In this document: positions 8,497 through 18,501 of the stretch, piece by piece
How the letters are laid out: the number at the start of each line of letters is the position of its first letter
How positions within the stretch are numbered: the first letter of the stretch is position 1
Source of the DNA: Tardiphaga alba
GTDB taxonomy: Bacteria; Pseudomonadota; Alphaproteobacteria; Rhizobiales; Xanthobacteraceae
Direction of reading: 5' to 3'
DNA length: 64,000 nt
NCBI RefSeq assembly: GCF_018279705.1
Contig: NZ_CP036498.1
Span: 3,117,001-3,181,000 of the forward strand
Position numbers and translations under genes: made by a program
The notes under the pieces: model-generated
Told to the model about the DNA's origin: nothing
Database searches by the model: none
What the model saw: the letters and a program-made list of their open reading frames with translations, nothing else

Positions 8497-9702
8497 ATGA
8501 CAGGCGAAGCCAGACGACCGCCACTGATGCTCCGCGCGAAACTGCGCCGCGCATTGGGCGGGCAGGCCGGCTGGAGCGGCTTTGCGTTGCAGGTCGTGCT
8601 CGTCGTGGCACTGGCCTGGATTGGCCATGAGATCATCGACAATGCGCGCGACAATCTCGCGACGCAGAAGATTGCGTCGGGATTCGGCTTTCTCTGGAGT
8701 ACTGCAGGATTCGGTGTCAGCCAGACGCTGATCCCTTATTCGGAATCCGACACATATCTGCGGGTGCTGCTGGTCGGCCTTACCAACACGCTTGCCGTCT
8801 CCATTGTTGGCATCATCTTCGCGACCATCATCGGCTTCATGGTCGGGCTCGGGAGATTGTCGTCGAACTGGCTGCTGTCGCGCATTGCCGGCGCTTATGT
8901 GGAGCTGATCCGCAATCTGCCGCTGCTGTTCCAGATCCTGTTCTGGTACCTCGCAGTACTCGCAGCGCTGCCGCAGCCGCGCCAGAGCATCAATCTGTTC
9001 GACAGCGTGTTTCTCAGCAATCGCGGCTTTGGCATGCCGAAGCCGATCGGCACCGAGGCACTTGCGCCTTTCGCGATTGCCATCGGCATTGCCTTGCTGC
9101 TGGTGGTCGCGTTGCGCGCGATTTCGCAGCGGGTGCTGTTTGCGACGGGCCGGCAAATAGTGATCTGGCCCATGGTGCTGGCTGCCCTGATCGGACTGCC
9201 GGTGCTGACGGTTTTCATCTTCGGCAAGCCGTGGACCCTCGACTATCCAGTGCTGCGCGGGTTCAATTTCTCCGGCGGCATGCGCATGGTGCCTGAATTC
9301 GCCGCACTGGCCATCGCGCTATCGACCTATTCCGCAGCCTTCATCGCCGAGATCGTGCGCGCCGGTGTGCAGTCGGTCCATAAGGGGCAGCCCGAAGCGG
9401 GCGCTTCGCTCGGGCTCTCGCGCGGCGACGTGTTGCGGTTGATCGTGGTGCCGCAAGCCATGCGCGTGATCCTGCCGCCGCTCACCAACCAGTATCTCAA
9501 TCTGACCAAGAATTCGTCGCTGGCGGTGGCTATCGGCTATCCCGACCTGGTGTCGGTGTTCGCAGGAACCACTTTGAGCCAAACCGGACAGGCCATCGAG
9601 ATCGTCGCCATCACCATGGCGATCTATCTTGCGATTTCGCTGATCACGAGCGCACTGATGAGTGTCTATGGCTGGCGGATGTCGCGGAGCATGGGCACAT
9701 GA
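8497..9702 (+). CDS. aapQ: General L-amino acid ABC transporter, permease AapQ
   Basis: Inner membrane permease of 401 residues, HisM-type. It has the long Aap-specific periplasmic/membrane insertion in the middle, and the EAA loop that contacts the ATPase reads GQPEAGASLGLSRGDVLRLI with VVPQAMRVILPPLTNQYLN after it. It follows aapJ by 20 bases and overlaps aapM by four (ATGA). With AapM it forms the translocation path. Confidence 0.92.
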   Translation: MTGEARRPPLMLRAKLRRALGGQAGWSGFALQVVLVVALAWIGHEIIDNARDNLATQKIASGFGFLWSTAGFGVSQTLIPYSESDTYLRVLLVGLTNTLAVSIVGIIFATIIGFMVGLGRLSSNWLLSRIAGAYVELIRNLPLLFQILFWYLAVLAALPQPRQSINLFDSVFLSNRGFGMPKPIGTEALAPFAIAIGIALLLVVALRAISQRVLFATGRQIVIWPMVLAALIGLPVLTVFIFGKPWTLDYPVLRGFNFSGGMRMVPEFAALAIALSTYSAAFIAEIVRAGVQSVHKGQPEAGASLGLSRGDVLRLIVVPQAMRVILPPLTNQYLNLTKNSSLAVAIGYPDLVSVFAGTTLSQTGQAIEIVAITMAIYLAISLITSALMSVYGWRMSRSMGT

Positions 9703-11129
9703 GCGAGACCGCCTATGTCGCCGGAGCGATGATCACGGCCCGCGATGCGCCGGTCCGAAGTACCGGACTCGTCGGCTTCGTGCGCGGCCGATTGCTGAAC
9801 TCGCCGACCAACATCCTGCTCACGGCCGCGAGCATTCTGTTGCTGTGGTTCACCATTGTCCCGCTGACAAAATTTCTGCTGGTGGACGCCGTCTGGCATG
9901 GCAGCGACCGCAGCGCCTGCCTGCCGGAAACGCTGGGGCGCCCGGTCGGCGCCTGCTGGCCGTTCGTGCAGGCGAAGTTCTCGCAGTTCATCTATGGCTT
10001 CTATCCCGAAAGCGAACGCTGGCGCGTCGATCTGACGTTCCTGATCGGAGCGCTTGTGCTTCTGCCGCTGCTCATTCCGCGCTTGCCGGGAAAAACGACC
10101 AATGCTGCGGTGTTCTTTCTCGCTTTTCCTGTGGTGGCATTCTTTCTGCTGTATGGCGGAGGCCTGGATGGTTTCGGTATCGGCGCTGCTATCGAGGCGC
10201 TGGCGATCGGTGCGGATCACCTGAAAGCCTGGGGAATTCCGCTCGCTTCGGACGCCCATGTGTATCTGGCATTGCTGCATGACTGGCTGCGTAACCAGGG
10301 CGATGCGCTCGGGTCGCCTGTCTGGTTCGAATTCGGGATCGTTGCGACGTTCGTTTCGCTTGTCATTCTCGCAGCCGGCGGCATACGCGCATTCGTGGGG
10401 ACAGTTGCGACCTTTGCCGCCACTGCTGTGATGATTGCAGCGCTTCGGTTGGACCATGGCGGCTTGCCGATCGTCCCGACGGGATCCTGGGGCGGGTTGC
10501 TGGTCACGCTGGTGGTGGCAACGACCGGCATCGTGGCGTCCATGCCGGTCGGTATTGCACTCGCGCTGGGCAGGCGCTCCGGCATTCCGCTGATCCGCAT
10601 CGCATCGGTCGCCTTCATCGAATTCTGGCGCGGTGTGCCGTTGATCACGGTGCTGTTTTTCGCGACATATATGCTGCCACTGTTCTTGCCCGGCAATTTC
10701 ACCATCGATGGTTTGCTACGCGTGCTGATCGGCGTGGCGCTGTTTGCGGGCGCCTATAATGCAGAGGTGATCCGTGGTGGCCTGGCGGCGATCCCGCGCG
10801 GGCAGGCGGAAGCAGCCAGCGCCCTTGGCCTGTCCTGGTGGCGGACGACGCGACTGATCGTGCTGCCGCAGGCGTTGCGCCATGTCATTCCGGGTCTCGT
10901 CAACAGCTTCATCGCATTGTTGAAAGACACCTCGCTGGTGTCCATCGTCGCGCTGTTCGATCTGCTCGGGCAGTTGCGTGCGGCCTTTGCCGATCCGGAA
11001 TGGTCGTCACCGACGACGTTGTTCACCGGATTCGCTTTCACCGGCATCATCTATTTCGTGTTGTGCTTCGGCATGTCGCGATACTCGCTGTTCGTTGAGC
11101 ACAGGCTCAACGCGCACCGACGGAGTTGA
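9699..11129 (+). CDS. aapM: General L-amino acid ABC transporter, permease AapM, with extra internal segment
   Basis: Inner membrane permease of 476 residues; the C-terminal half is a standard HisM-type permease with the EAA loop [20 protein letters not shown] and [17 protein letters not shown]. Family members I know are nearer 385-400 residues. The extra length lies at about residues 155-250, between LYGGG and [16 protein letters not shown], and includes at least one additional hydrophobic stretch. The reading frame is intact and codon use looks like the rest, so it is not an obvious artefact. ATGA overlap with aapQ. Confidence 0.9.
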   Translation: MSETAYVAGAMITARDAPVRSTGLVGFVRGRLLNSPTNILLTAASILLLWFTIVPLTKFLLVDAVWHGSDRSACLPETLGRPVGACWPFVQAKFSQFIYGFYPESERWRVDLTFLIGALVLLPLLIPRLPGKTTNAAVFFLAFPVVAFFLLYGGGLDGFGIGAAIEALAIGADHLKAWGIPLASDAHVYLALLHDWLRNQGDALGSPVWFEFGIVATFVSLVILAAGGIRAFVGTVATFAATAVMIAALRLDHGGLPIVPTGSWGGLLVTLVVATTGIVASMPVGIALALGRRSGIPLIRIASVAFIEFWRGVPLITVLFFATYMLPLFLPGNFTIDGLLRVLIGVALFAGAYNAEVIRGGLAAIPRGQAEAASALGLSWWRTTRLIVLPQALRHVIPGLVNSFIALLKDTSLVSIVALFDLLGQLRAAFADPEWSSPTTLFTGFAFTGIIYFVLCFGMSRYSLFVEHRLNAHRRS

Positions 11130-11134
11130 GACAT

Positions 11135-11878
11135 ATGGCCAGCACACAACCGGTCGTCAGCATTGCGGGCCTCAACAAGTGGTTCGGGGAGTTTCACGTG
11201 TTGCGCGACATCGATCTGAATGTCGGCGCTGGCGAACGTATCGTCATCTGCGGGCCGTCCGGCTCGGGAAAATCGACGCTGATCCGCTGCATCAATGCGC
11301 TGGAGGATTTTCAGGAGGGGCAAATCACCGTCGACGGCATCGAACTCGGCCCCAGGCTGAGCCGCGTTGATGACGTCCGCCGTGAGGTCGGCATGGTGTT
11401 CCAGAGCTTCAACCTGTTTCCCCATCTGACCGTGCTGGAAAACTGCACGCTCGCGCCGATCTGGGTGAGGCACATGTCGAAGAAGGATGCCGAAGCATCC
11501 GCGATGAAATATCTCGAACGGGTGCGGATACCCGAAAAGGCCGGCAGCTATCCCGGCCAGCTCTCGGGCGGCCAGCAACAGCGCGTCGCCATCGCGCGGG
11601 CATTGACCATGAAGCCCAAGGTGATGCTGTTCGACGAACCGACGTCAGCACTAGACCCGGAGATGGTCAAGGAAGTGCTCGACACCATGGTCGATCTCGC
11701 CGACGAAGGCATGACGATGCTCGTCGTCACCCATGAAATGGGATTTGCGCGTCAGGTCGCCGACCGCATCGTTTTCATGGATGCCGGTCAGATCATCGAA
11801 GTGAACAAGCCGCAGGCGTTTTTCGATGCCCCGCAGCACGAACGCACGAAACTGTTTCTCGGGCAGATTTTGCGGTGA
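11135..11878 (+). CDS. aapP: General L-amino acid ABC transporter, ATP-binding protein
   Basis: ABC ATPase of 247 residues. Visible motifs: Walker [11 protein letters not shown]-loop [12 protein letters not shown], signature [15 protein letters not shown], Walker [13 protein letters not shown] and the switch histidine in VVTHEMGFA. Start ATG 11135 has GGAG nine bases upstream; an in-frame TTG at 11126 overlaps the aapM stop and is a possible alternative. Last gene of aapJQMP, followed directly by a palindromic repeat. Confidence 0.93.
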   Translation: MASTQPVVSIAGLNKWFGEFHVLRDIDLNVGAGERIVICGPSGSGKSTLIRCINALEDFQEGQITVDGIELGPRLSRVDDVRREVGMVFQSFNLFPHLTVLENCTLAPIWVRHMSKKDAEASAMKYLERVRIPEKAGSYPGQLSGGQQQRVAIARALTMKPKVMLFDEPTSALDPEMVKEVLDTMVDLADEGMTMLVVTHEMGFARQVADRIVFMDAGQIIEVNKPQAFFDAPQHERTKLFLGQILR

Positions 11879-11893
11879 GCCCATCTCTCAAAT

Positions 11894-12005
11894 CGTCATC
11901 CTGAGGTGCTCGCCCAAAGGGCGAGCCTCGAAGGATGCGGCGGCGCACTCCGGTGCTTGCGGGCCATCCTTCGAGGCTCGCAAGTGCTCGCGCCTCAGGA
12001 TGACG
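11894..12005. repeat. Palindromic intergenic repeat, family D copy 1
   Basis: Imperfect palindrome: CGTCATCCTGAGG at the left end and CCTCAGGATGACG at the right end, with a second inner pair (CGAGCCTCGAAGGATG against CATCCTTCGAGGCTCG). It lies between aapP and the end of the convergent cysK. A relative with the same inner CTCGAAGGATGG motif is at 51655-51764. It probably folds into a large cruciform or hairpin and may act as a bidirectional terminator. Confidence 0.8.
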
Positions 12006-12026
12006 GGGAGTTCGTGGGACGGTGAG

Positions 12027-13073
12027 TTACACCTTCTCGAACGGCACCTGAATGTCGCTCTTGCGCTCCAGCCATGCCGGCACCGGCAGGTTCTTGCTGC
12101 GCATGAAATCCGGATTGAACAGTTTCGACTGATAACGCCCGCCGGAGTCGCACAGGATCGTGACGATGGTCTTGCCCGGCCCGAGTTGCTTGGCGAGACG
12201 AATGGCGCCGGCGATGTTGACGCCGCTGGACCCGCCGAGGCAGAGGCCCTCGTGTTCAGCGAGATCGTAGATCTCAGCCACGGCTTCCTCATCGGAGATC
12301 AGGAAGGCTTCATCGACGGCCTTTTTGGCCTGCTGCGCGATGGGCGTGATGCGGCCAAGACCAATACCCTCGGTGATCGATCCGCCCTCGGACGCCTTGG
12401 CTTCGCCGGTTTTGAAATAGCTATACATGGCAGCGCCATGCGGATCGGCGCAGCCGATCACGATGCCCTTGTTCTTTTCCTTGAGATAAGTGCTGGTGCC
12501 GGCGAGCGTGCCGCCGCTGCCGACCGCACAGATGAAGCCGTCAATCTTGCCGTCGGTCTGCTGCCAGATCTCGGGACCGGTCGACTCGTAATGCGCTTTC
12601 GCATTGTCGAGATTGTTCCACTGGTCGCCAAACAGCACGCCATTCGGCTCGGTCTTGCGGAGCTGTTCTGCGAGCCGCTTGCCGACATGCTGGAACTGGT
12701 TCGGATTGGAAAAGGGAACGACAGGCACTTCGATGAGCTCGGCACCCGCCAGCTTGAGCATGTCTTTCTTTTCCTGGCTCTGGCTGTCAGGGATCACGAT
12801 GATGGTGCGATAGCCGCGCGCACTCGCCACCACAGCCAGACCGATGCCGGTGTTGCCGGCCGTGGATTCCACCACCAGGCCGCCGGGCTTGAGATCACCG
12901 CGCTTCTCGGCTTCCAAAATCATCCATTTGCCGGCACGGTCCTTCACCGACTGGCCGGGATTCATGAATTCGGCCTTGCCGAGAATGGTGCAACCGGTGA
13001 GTTCGGAGGCGCGTTTCAGCTTGATCAGGGGCGTGTTGCCGATGGCCGCGACGACGTCTTTGTTGAAAATCAT
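12027..13073 (-). CDS. cysK: Cysteine synthase A (O-acetylserine sulfhydrylase)
   Basis: PLP enzyme of 348 residues that makes cysteine from O-acetylserine and sulfide. The PLP lysine is in MNPGQSVKDRAGKW (about residue 44), the substrate loop is STAGNTGIG and the phosphate-binding glycine loop is VGSGGTLAGTS. It is a little longer than the common 310-320 residues, with a tail after the GGRYQSKLFNPDFM region. A cystathionine beta-synthase-like role cannot be excluded, since both share this fold and metC is nearby. Transcribed toward aapP. Confidence 0.87.
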   Translation of the reverse strand: MIFNKDVVAAIGNTPLIKLKRASELTGCTILGKAEFMNPGQSVKDRAGKWMILEAEKRGDLKPGGLVVESTAGNTGIGLAVVASARGYRTIIVIPDSQSQEKKDMLKLAGAELIEVPVVPFSNPNQFQHVGKRLAEQLRKTEPNGVLFGDQWNNLDNAKAHYESTGPEIWQQTDGKIDGFICAVGSGGTLAGTSTYLKEKNKGIVIGCADPHGAAMYSYFKTGEAKASEGGSITEGIGLGRITPIAQQAKKAVDEAFLISDEEAVAEIYDLAEHEGLCLGGSSGVNIAGAIRLAKQLGPGKTIVTILCDSGGRYQSKLFNPDFMRSKNLPVPAWLERKSDIQVPFEKV

Positions 13074-13194
13074 GAGCCTGTAATTCTCGAACGGGTTGAC
13101 GATGCTGAACTCAACCTAGTGAACGCAGCAAGGTCATACAAGGGAAGCAGGGGCAGGACAGGGCGGCGCGAGCAGGCAGCCTTGAAGGCGCGCC

Positions 13195-14457
13195 TCATTT
13201 CGCTTTTGCGAACACGACCTGGCGGACGTCGATATTCCCTGACAAGAAACCAGCCTCGCAATAAGCGAGGTAGTATTCCCACAGACGGCGAAAGCGATCG
13301 TCGAAACCGAGCGGCGTCAGGCTTGGCCATGCCGCGCGGAAATTGTCTCTCCAGATGGCAAGCGTCGTAGCATAGTCCTGCCCGAAAATGCGCTCCCGGA
13401 TAACGGGAACGCTGAAGCGCTCACCGAGCGATCTCAGGATCTCGGGCGATGGCAGCATGCCGCCGGGAAAGACGTAGCGCTGGATGAAATCGACCTCGTT
13501 GCGATAGGTCTGGAAGAACTTGTCCTGAATGGTGATGGCCTGAATGCCGGCGAAGCCGCCAGGCAGCAGGCGATCGCGGATCTGCGAGAAATAGCGCGGC
13601 CAGAACTGCTCGCCGACGGCCTCGATCATCTCTATGGAGACGATGCGGTCATACAGCCCGCGCTCGTCGCGGTAGTCCTGAAAGCGGATCTCGACTTTGT
13701 CCGCCAGACCGGCGTCCTGCATGCGCTTCAGCGCGTAATCGCGCTGCTCGGTGCTGATGGTGAGGCCGACCACCTGCACGTCGTAATTCTTCGCGGCATA
13801 TTCGGCGAAGCCGCCCCAGCCGCAGCCGATCTCCAGCACGCTCATGCCTGGCTTGAGTTCAATGGCTTCCGCGAGCCGGCGATATTTGTTGTGCTGGGCC
13901 GCGGTGAGATCCTGCGTGCCGTCCTCGAAGATCGCCGACGAATAGGTCATGCTCGGATCGAGCCAGGCCGAATAGAACCGATTGCCGATATCGTAATGCG
14001 CGAAGATGTTCTTGCGCGCCTGCCGCTTGGTGTTGCGGTTGAACCAGTGTCTGACGACCTGCACCAACCGCATCATCGGATTGTTGCCGAGCATCGACTG
14101 GATCAGGTCGTGATTGACGCAGAACAGATACAGGAATTGCGTGAGGTCCGGCGTGTCCCAGTCGCCATGGAGATAGGCTTCGGCAATGCCGATATCGCCG
14201 CCATTGATCAGGCGCGAGGCGAAGGCGTAGCTGTGGACGGTCATTTCCGCGGCAGGGCCGGGCTCGCGACCACCTAGCCGATAACGGCGGCCGTTCGGCA
14301 GTGTCACGTCGAGCGTGCCGCGGGTGATGTGCGCGCCAAAACCCAGCGCCATCCGGACGATCCTGGGCAGGTCCGCCAACAGGCGCTTGGCATTTTCCGG
14401 GGTGACGCTTTCCGGCACATTGGCCGGCGCGTTGAGAGTGAGTTCAGACATGTGCAT
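13195..14457 (-). CDS. cfa: Cyclopropane-fatty-acyl-phospholipid synthase family methyltransferase
   Basis: SAM-dependent lipid methyltransferase of 420 residues. The SAM motif I is VLEIGCGWGGFAEYAAKNY, and the Cfa/CMAS-specific elements YDIGNRFYSAWLDPSMTYSSA and YVFPGGMLPS are present. It adds a methylene (cyclopropane) or related methyl group to unsaturated acyl chains in membrane phospholipids. Two start codons two residues apart (14457, 14451) are both possible. Downstream of a DUF1365 gene and a flavin amine oxidase on the same strand, an arrangement seen in several alphaproteobacteria, so the product may be a modified acyl chain other than simple cyclopropane. Confidence 0.87.
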   Translation of the reverse strand: MHMSELTLNAPANVPESVTPENAKRLLADLPRIVRMALGFGAHITRGTLDVTLPNGRRYRLGGREPGPAAEMTVHSYAFASRLINGGDIGIAEAYLHGDWDTPDLTQFLYLFCVNHDLIQSMLGNNPMMRLVQVVRHWFNRNTKRQARKNIFAHYDIGNRFYSAWLDPSMTYSSAIFEDGTQDLTAAQHNKYRRLAEAIELKPGMSVLEIGCGWGGFAEYAAKNYDVQVVGLTISTEQRDYALKRMQDAGLADKVEIRFQDYRDERGLYDRIVSIEMIEAVGEQFWPRYFSQIRDRLLPGGFAGIQAITIQDKFFQTYRNEVDFIQRYVFPGGMLPSPEILRSLGERFSVPVIRERIFGQDYATTLAIWRDNFRAAWPSLTPLGFDDRFRRLWEYYLAYCEAGFLSGNIDVRQVVFAKAK

Positions 14458-14494
14458 CCGCCGTCAGGATTTGCGTTGTGCGTCGCGAGAACGC

Positions 14495-15334
14495 TCAGCG
14501 TGCCGATGACTTTGCGGAAATATAAGCGCGGCTTTGTTCACTCGCCAAGCCGGTATTTCCGGCATTGGCGGACGGCCGCGGGACGAGCCGCGCACCTTTG
14601 AGCCAGAGGCGCAGGGCCTCCCAGTGGATGGCGGCCATGATCTTCAAAGTCACGAGTGGAAGGCTGAAAAACGACTTCAGAAGCGCCCGCGATGTCAGCG
14701 CGCGACGTCGGCCATGAAAGGTCGCGGCGAGCAGCGGACCTTCTGCATCGGTTTCCAGAATGCGCAGCTTCACGTCATCTGACGGCGGCGACACGCGGAA
14801 GTGATAGCGCATGGCCGTCTCGATGAAGGGCGACACATAGAACAGCTTGTCCTGCACCTGCCGGATGCCGGCATCGGTCTGCTCGCCGTCAGTGACCGGC
14901 AGCACGTAGGAATGGATATCGCCAAAGGTGTTGCGCACTTCATAGATGATCAGTGCGAGTGTACCGTCCGCGCGATGGCAGAAATAGACCGACAGCGGAT
15001 TGAAGGTGTAGCCGAGCAGGCGGGGATAGCAGAGCAGTTCGACGCGACCGCCGGTGAGATCGATGCCATGCGCCGCAGCGGAGCGTTGGGCAAAAGCACG
15101 CAAGGAAGATCCGTCGCGATCGCCGTGATCCTTCTCGTAAAAACTGTACAGCGCGGCGCGATTGACGCCGAACAGGCGCGACGTCCGGTCCGCTTGATCC
15201 AGCCGGTCGAGATCGATGAGCAGGCTCATGACGCGGTAGTTGAAGCGATGACCCATCGGCTTCAGGCGCGCATGCATGACGTCGCCGAAATACAGCGCCG
15301 CCGGTGCCATCGCTTTGCCTGCGCTCTTCATCAT
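14495..15334 (-). CDS. DUF1365 family protein
   Basis: Protein of 279 residues with the DUF1365 hallmarks: the N-terminal ALYFGDVMHARLKPMGHRFNY, the central PRLLGYTFNPLSVYFCH and IIYEVRNTFGDIHSYVLP. Its biochemical function is not established; it is repeatedly found between a flavin amine oxidase and a Cfa-like methyltransferase, as here. The ATG at 15334 starts two bases after the amine oxidase stop, with a second ATG directly behind it. Inferred to act in membrane lipid modification. Confidence 0.87.
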   Translation of the reverse strand: MMKSAGKAMAPAALYFGDVMHARLKPMGHRFNYRVMSLLIDLDRLDQADRTSRLFGVNRAALYSFYEKDHGDRDGSSLRAFAQRSAAAHGIDLTGGRVELLCYPRLLGYTFNPLSVYFCHRADGTLALIIYEVRNTFGDIHSYVLPVTDGEQTDAGIRQVQDKLFYVSPFIETAMRYHFRVSPPSDDVKLRILETDAEGPLLAATFHGRRRALTSRALLKSFFSLPLVTLKIMAAIHWEALRLWLKGARLVPRPSANAGNTGLASEQSRAYISAKSSAR

Positions 15335-15336
15335 CG

Positions 15337-16650
15337 CTACTCCGCAGCCTCCGCCAGTTCCGACGGTGTCTCGCGCCAGGGGACCGTGGCTCCGAGCGCT
15401 TCGGCGACGGCGAGGCCCGAACGCAAACCATCCTCGTGAAAGCCGTAGCCGGTCCATGCGCCGCAAAACCAGGTGTGGCGCTTGCCCTGGATGTCCCCGA
15501 GACGCTTCTGTGCCGCAAACGCCTTGGCGTCATATTGCGGATGCTCGCACATATAACGTCCGAAGGTGAGATCAGGGTCCGGCGCGAAGGGCGGATTGAG
15601 GCTGACAAAGAGCGGTTTGTTGCCGGGAATGTCTTGCAACTGGTTCATCCAGTAGGTGACGGCAACGTCGTTGACATGGCTACCTTCGCGCTTCCAGCGC
15701 AGGAAATTCCACGACGCCCAGGCATTGCGGCGCTTCGGCATCAGCCTGGGGTCGCGATGGAGATGGACGACATTGGGCGCATAGCCGATGTCGCCGAGCA
15801 CCGCAGTCTCGTCTGCGCTGGGATCGGACAGCAGCGACAGGGCCTGGTCGCTATGCGTGGCGACGATGACGTGATCATAGAGTTCGTGATGACCGAGGCT
15901 GTCATGCACGGTGACGCCGTGCGGGCCGCGCTCGATGGAGGATACCGCGCAGCCAAGACGTAGGTGATCGCCGAAGGCCGCGGTGAGCCTCTCGACATAA
16001 CGCTTGCTGCCCCCGCGTACCGTGCGCCAGACGGGACGGTCATATTGCAGCAGGCGGTGATTGCTGAAGAAAGCGACGAAGTTCTCGGCCGGAAAATCCA
16101 GCATGCGATCCGCCGGTGCCGACCAGATGGCCGCGCCCATCGGCGCGAGATAGTCGGTGAGCAGGCGCGGCGCGAATTTGCGCCAGCGGAAATAGGCGCC
16201 CAGTGTCATGTCACCGAGAAGGCCTGCCGCCCGATCCTTCACGCTCTGCTCGTTGAAGGTGAGGATATCGCGCAGCATGCGCAGATAGGATGGCGACAGC
16301 ACATTGCGCTTCTGCGCGAACAGGCCCCGCGCCGTATCCGCCCAGTTGTCACCGCCGCCCTTCCATTCGAAACGGCCGGCATCGGCGCTGACGGCAAAGC
16401 TCATGCAGCTATCGACGGTCTCGACGCCAAGATGGGCGAACAACGCGGTGAGATCGGGGTAGTTGAGCTCGTTATAGACGATGAAGCCGATATCGACCGG
16501 GATCTGCTCGCCGTCATAATCCACGGTCACCGTGTGGCTATGACCGCCCGGCCGCAATTCGCGGTCATAGACCGTCACGGGATAGCGTTTCGACAGTGCC
16601 CAGGCCGCGGCGTTGCCGGCTATTCCCGTTCCGATCACTGCGATGCGCAT
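15337..16650 (-). CDS. FAD-dependent amine oxidase-like oxidoreductase
   Basis: Flavoprotein of 437 residues. The dinucleotide-binding motif GTGIAGNAAAWALSKRYPV is at the very N-terminus and the RPGGHSHT motif of the amine oxidase/desaturase family follows. It heads a three-gene minus-strand operon with DUF1365 and the Cfa-like methyltransferase. In Rhodobacter a similar flavin oxidase belongs to a light-stress regulon concerned with unusual fatty acids (recalled, not checked), so oxidation or desaturation of an acyl chain is a fair inference. Substrate not determined here. Confidence 0.83.
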   Translation of the reverse strand: MRIAVIGTGIAGNAAAWALSKRYPVTVYDRELRPGGHSHTVTVDYDGEQIPVDIGFIVYNELNYPDLTALFAHLGVETVDSCMSFAVSADAGRFEWKGGGDNWADTARGLFAQKRNVLSPSYLRMLRDILTFNEQSVKDRAAGLLGDMTLGAYFRWRKFAPRLLTDYLAPMGAAIWSAPADRMLDFPAENFVAFFSNHRLLQYDRPVWRTVRGGSKRYVERLTAAFGDHLRLGCAVSSIERGPHGVTVHDSLGHHELYDHVIVATHSDQALSLLSDPSADETAVLGDIGYAPNVVHLHRDPRLMPKRRNAWASWNFLRWKREGSHVNDVAVTYWMNQLQDIPGNKPLFVSLNPPFAPDPDLTFGRYMCEHPQYDAKAFAAQKRLGDIQGKRHTWFCGAWTGYGFHEDGLRSGLAVAEALGATVPWRETPSELAEAAE

Positions 16651-17055
16651 TCCAAAGTCCCTTGCGGTGGCCTGATAATGGTGGAGCTACGGTTGGAATG
16701 AGCCCAGGGTTTCACCGCGGGAACAGCAGCGAGGCGAGGAGATATGCGGCAGCAATGTCGAGACACATGAAATCTTCGTAAGCCGGGTTGAGCAATATCG
16801 ATTGTCACATTCAGATTAAGCCAGTGAAATAAGGGAATTTGTGCAAATAGGAGCGTTTTCACAGGCCCAACGTTCGAGCCTGCCTGCACGTTCCGACACG
16901 CAAGAACACTGTCCGCCGCATCTGCGGGCGGCTAGAATGGCGACGCGTTTTCATCGTCCAGCATCACCCGGTCAACGTGTCGCAGTCTATTGCTCCTTTC
17001 GTCAGTTTCCCCTGCATTTTGCGGGTGGGCGACGCCTGTCCGCGGAGCAGTCACT
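16651..17055. other. Divergent promoter region between the lipid trio and the efflux operon
   Basis: About 400 bases without a supported gene. It must contain the promoters of the amine oxidase operon (minus) and of the NodT-type gene (plus). A plus-strand open frame into the NodT gene begins at 16990 but gives an N-terminus unlike a lipoprotein. An 18-codon minus-strand frame with a hydrophobic product (near 16715-16770) was seen but is too short to call. I did not find a clear ECF-type or EcfG-type promoter. Confidence 0.5.
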
Positions 17056-18501
17056 GTGAGCCGTCCCACATTCCGAATCATCGGCCGCGTGCTGGCCTTG
17101 CTGACGGCCGGATCGGCGCTGACCGGATGCATGCTGACGTCGGATTTGCCCGATCCGGCGCTGGATATCCCCACCGTTTACAAGGATGCCCACACCAGCA
17201 AACCGGGCGCGGCCGTGCCGGCGCTCGACTGGTGGCGCGGCTTCCGCTCGGCCGAGCTCACTCAGCTCATGGAAGAGGCGCAAACCGTCAATCTGGATAT
17301 CGCAGCTGCCGTGGCGCGACTCCGGCAGGCGGATGCGCAGGCGCGAATCACCGGCGCGGCGCTGTTGCCGACCTTGAGCGCGGGCGGTCAGGAAAACTAC
17401 GCGCGCACCTCCGGTTCGAGTGCCAGCGGCCTGACCAATAACGGCCGCGAGATCACCAACTTCCAGGCGTCGCTCTCCGCCAGCTACGAGATCGATTTCT
17501 GGGGCAAGAATCGAGACGCGGCGCTGGCGGCCGAAGAGACGGCCAATGCCAGCCGCTTCGACCGCGACGTCGTCGCCCTGACCACCATGGCGGCGGTGGC
17601 CAATGCCTATTTCCAGGTGGTGACGGCGCAGGACCGGATCCGAACCGCCGAGCGCAACATCGCCAGTGCGGTCCGCATCCTCGATGCGATCAAGCAGCGT
17701 TTCAGCGCAGGTACCGGTTCCGAGCTGGACGTGGCGCAGCAGGAAAGCGTGCTCGCGAACCAACGCGCCTCGGTGCCGCTGTTGCGCACCACGCTGGCTC
17801 AGAACAAGCATGCGTTGGCGACGCTGGTGTCGCGTCCGCCGGAGAGCGTGCGTGTCGCCGGCGGCACGCTGAACGCCATTACTGGACCGAAGGTAACGCC
17901 GGGGCTGCCGTCTGAGCTTCTCACCCAGCGTCCGGATATTCGCCGACAGGAAGCTCAGCTCGCTGCGGCAACCGCCAATGTGGGGAGCGCGCGTGCGCAG
18001 TTCTTCCCGACGATCCAGCTGACCGGTTCGGGCGGCTACCAAAGCGCCGCCCTCGTGGCTCTGTTCAATCCCAATGCGGCGTTCTTCAGCCTGGTGGGCG
18101 GACTGACACAGCCGATTTTCGATGGCGGGCGCATTCGCGGCAATTTCGAACTGACGCAGGCGCGTCAGGACGAGCTGCTGCAGACCTATCGCAAAACGGT
18201 CGTTTCCGCCTTCGCCGACGTGGACAATGCGCTGGTGGCGATCCGCCAGACCACGGAACGGCTGCGACTGCAGCGTGAAGTGGTCCGCGCGTCGCGGCGA
18301 GCCTTTGAACTCTCCGAGCAGCAATTGCGCGCCGGAACCGCTGATATCGTAACTGTGCTAAACACCCAGCTGACGCTGTTCCAGGCCGAGGACACGCTGT
18401 CCCAGGCGCAGCTTGCGCGGCTGCAGGCCATCGTCAGCCTCTATCAGGCGCTGGGCGGCGGCTGGGAGCCGAAAATGGAAAGACCGGTCAATGCTCTTTA
18501 A
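17056..18501 (+). CDS. RND efflux outer membrane lipoprotein, NodT family
   Basis: Outer membrane factor of 481 residues. The GTG at 17056 has GGAG eight bases upstream and gives a proper lipoprotein signal, with lipobox LTGC about 23 residues in. The mature protein carries the OEP repeat structure: two TolC-like halves with ARLRQADAQARITGAALLP and its counterpart TANVGSARAQFFPTIQLTGS. It forms the outer membrane channel for the adaptor and RND pumps encoded next. The end overlaps the adaptor gene by 11 bases. Confidence 0.9.
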   Translation: MSRPTFRIIGRVLALLTAGSALTGCMLTSDLPDPALDIPTVYKDAHTSKPGAAVPALDWWRGFRSAELTQLMEEAQTVNLDIAAAVARLRQADAQARITGAALLPTLSAGGQENYARTSGSSASGLTNNGREITNFQASLSASYEIDFWGKNRDAALAAEETANASRFDRDVVALTTMAAVANAYFQVVTAQDRIRTAERNIASAVRILDAIKQRFSAGTGSELDVAQQESVLANQRASVPLLRTTLAQNKHALATLVSRPPESVRVAGGTLNAITGPKVTPGLPSELLTQRPDIRRQEAQLAAATANVGSARAQFFPTIQLTGSGGYQSAALVALFNPNAAFFSLVGGLTQPIFDGGRIRGNFELTQARQDELLQTYRKTVVSAFADVDNALVAIRQTTERLRLQREVVRASRRAFELSEQQLRAGTADIVTVLNTQLTLFQAEDTLSQAQLARLQAIVSLYQALGGGWEPKMERPVNAL

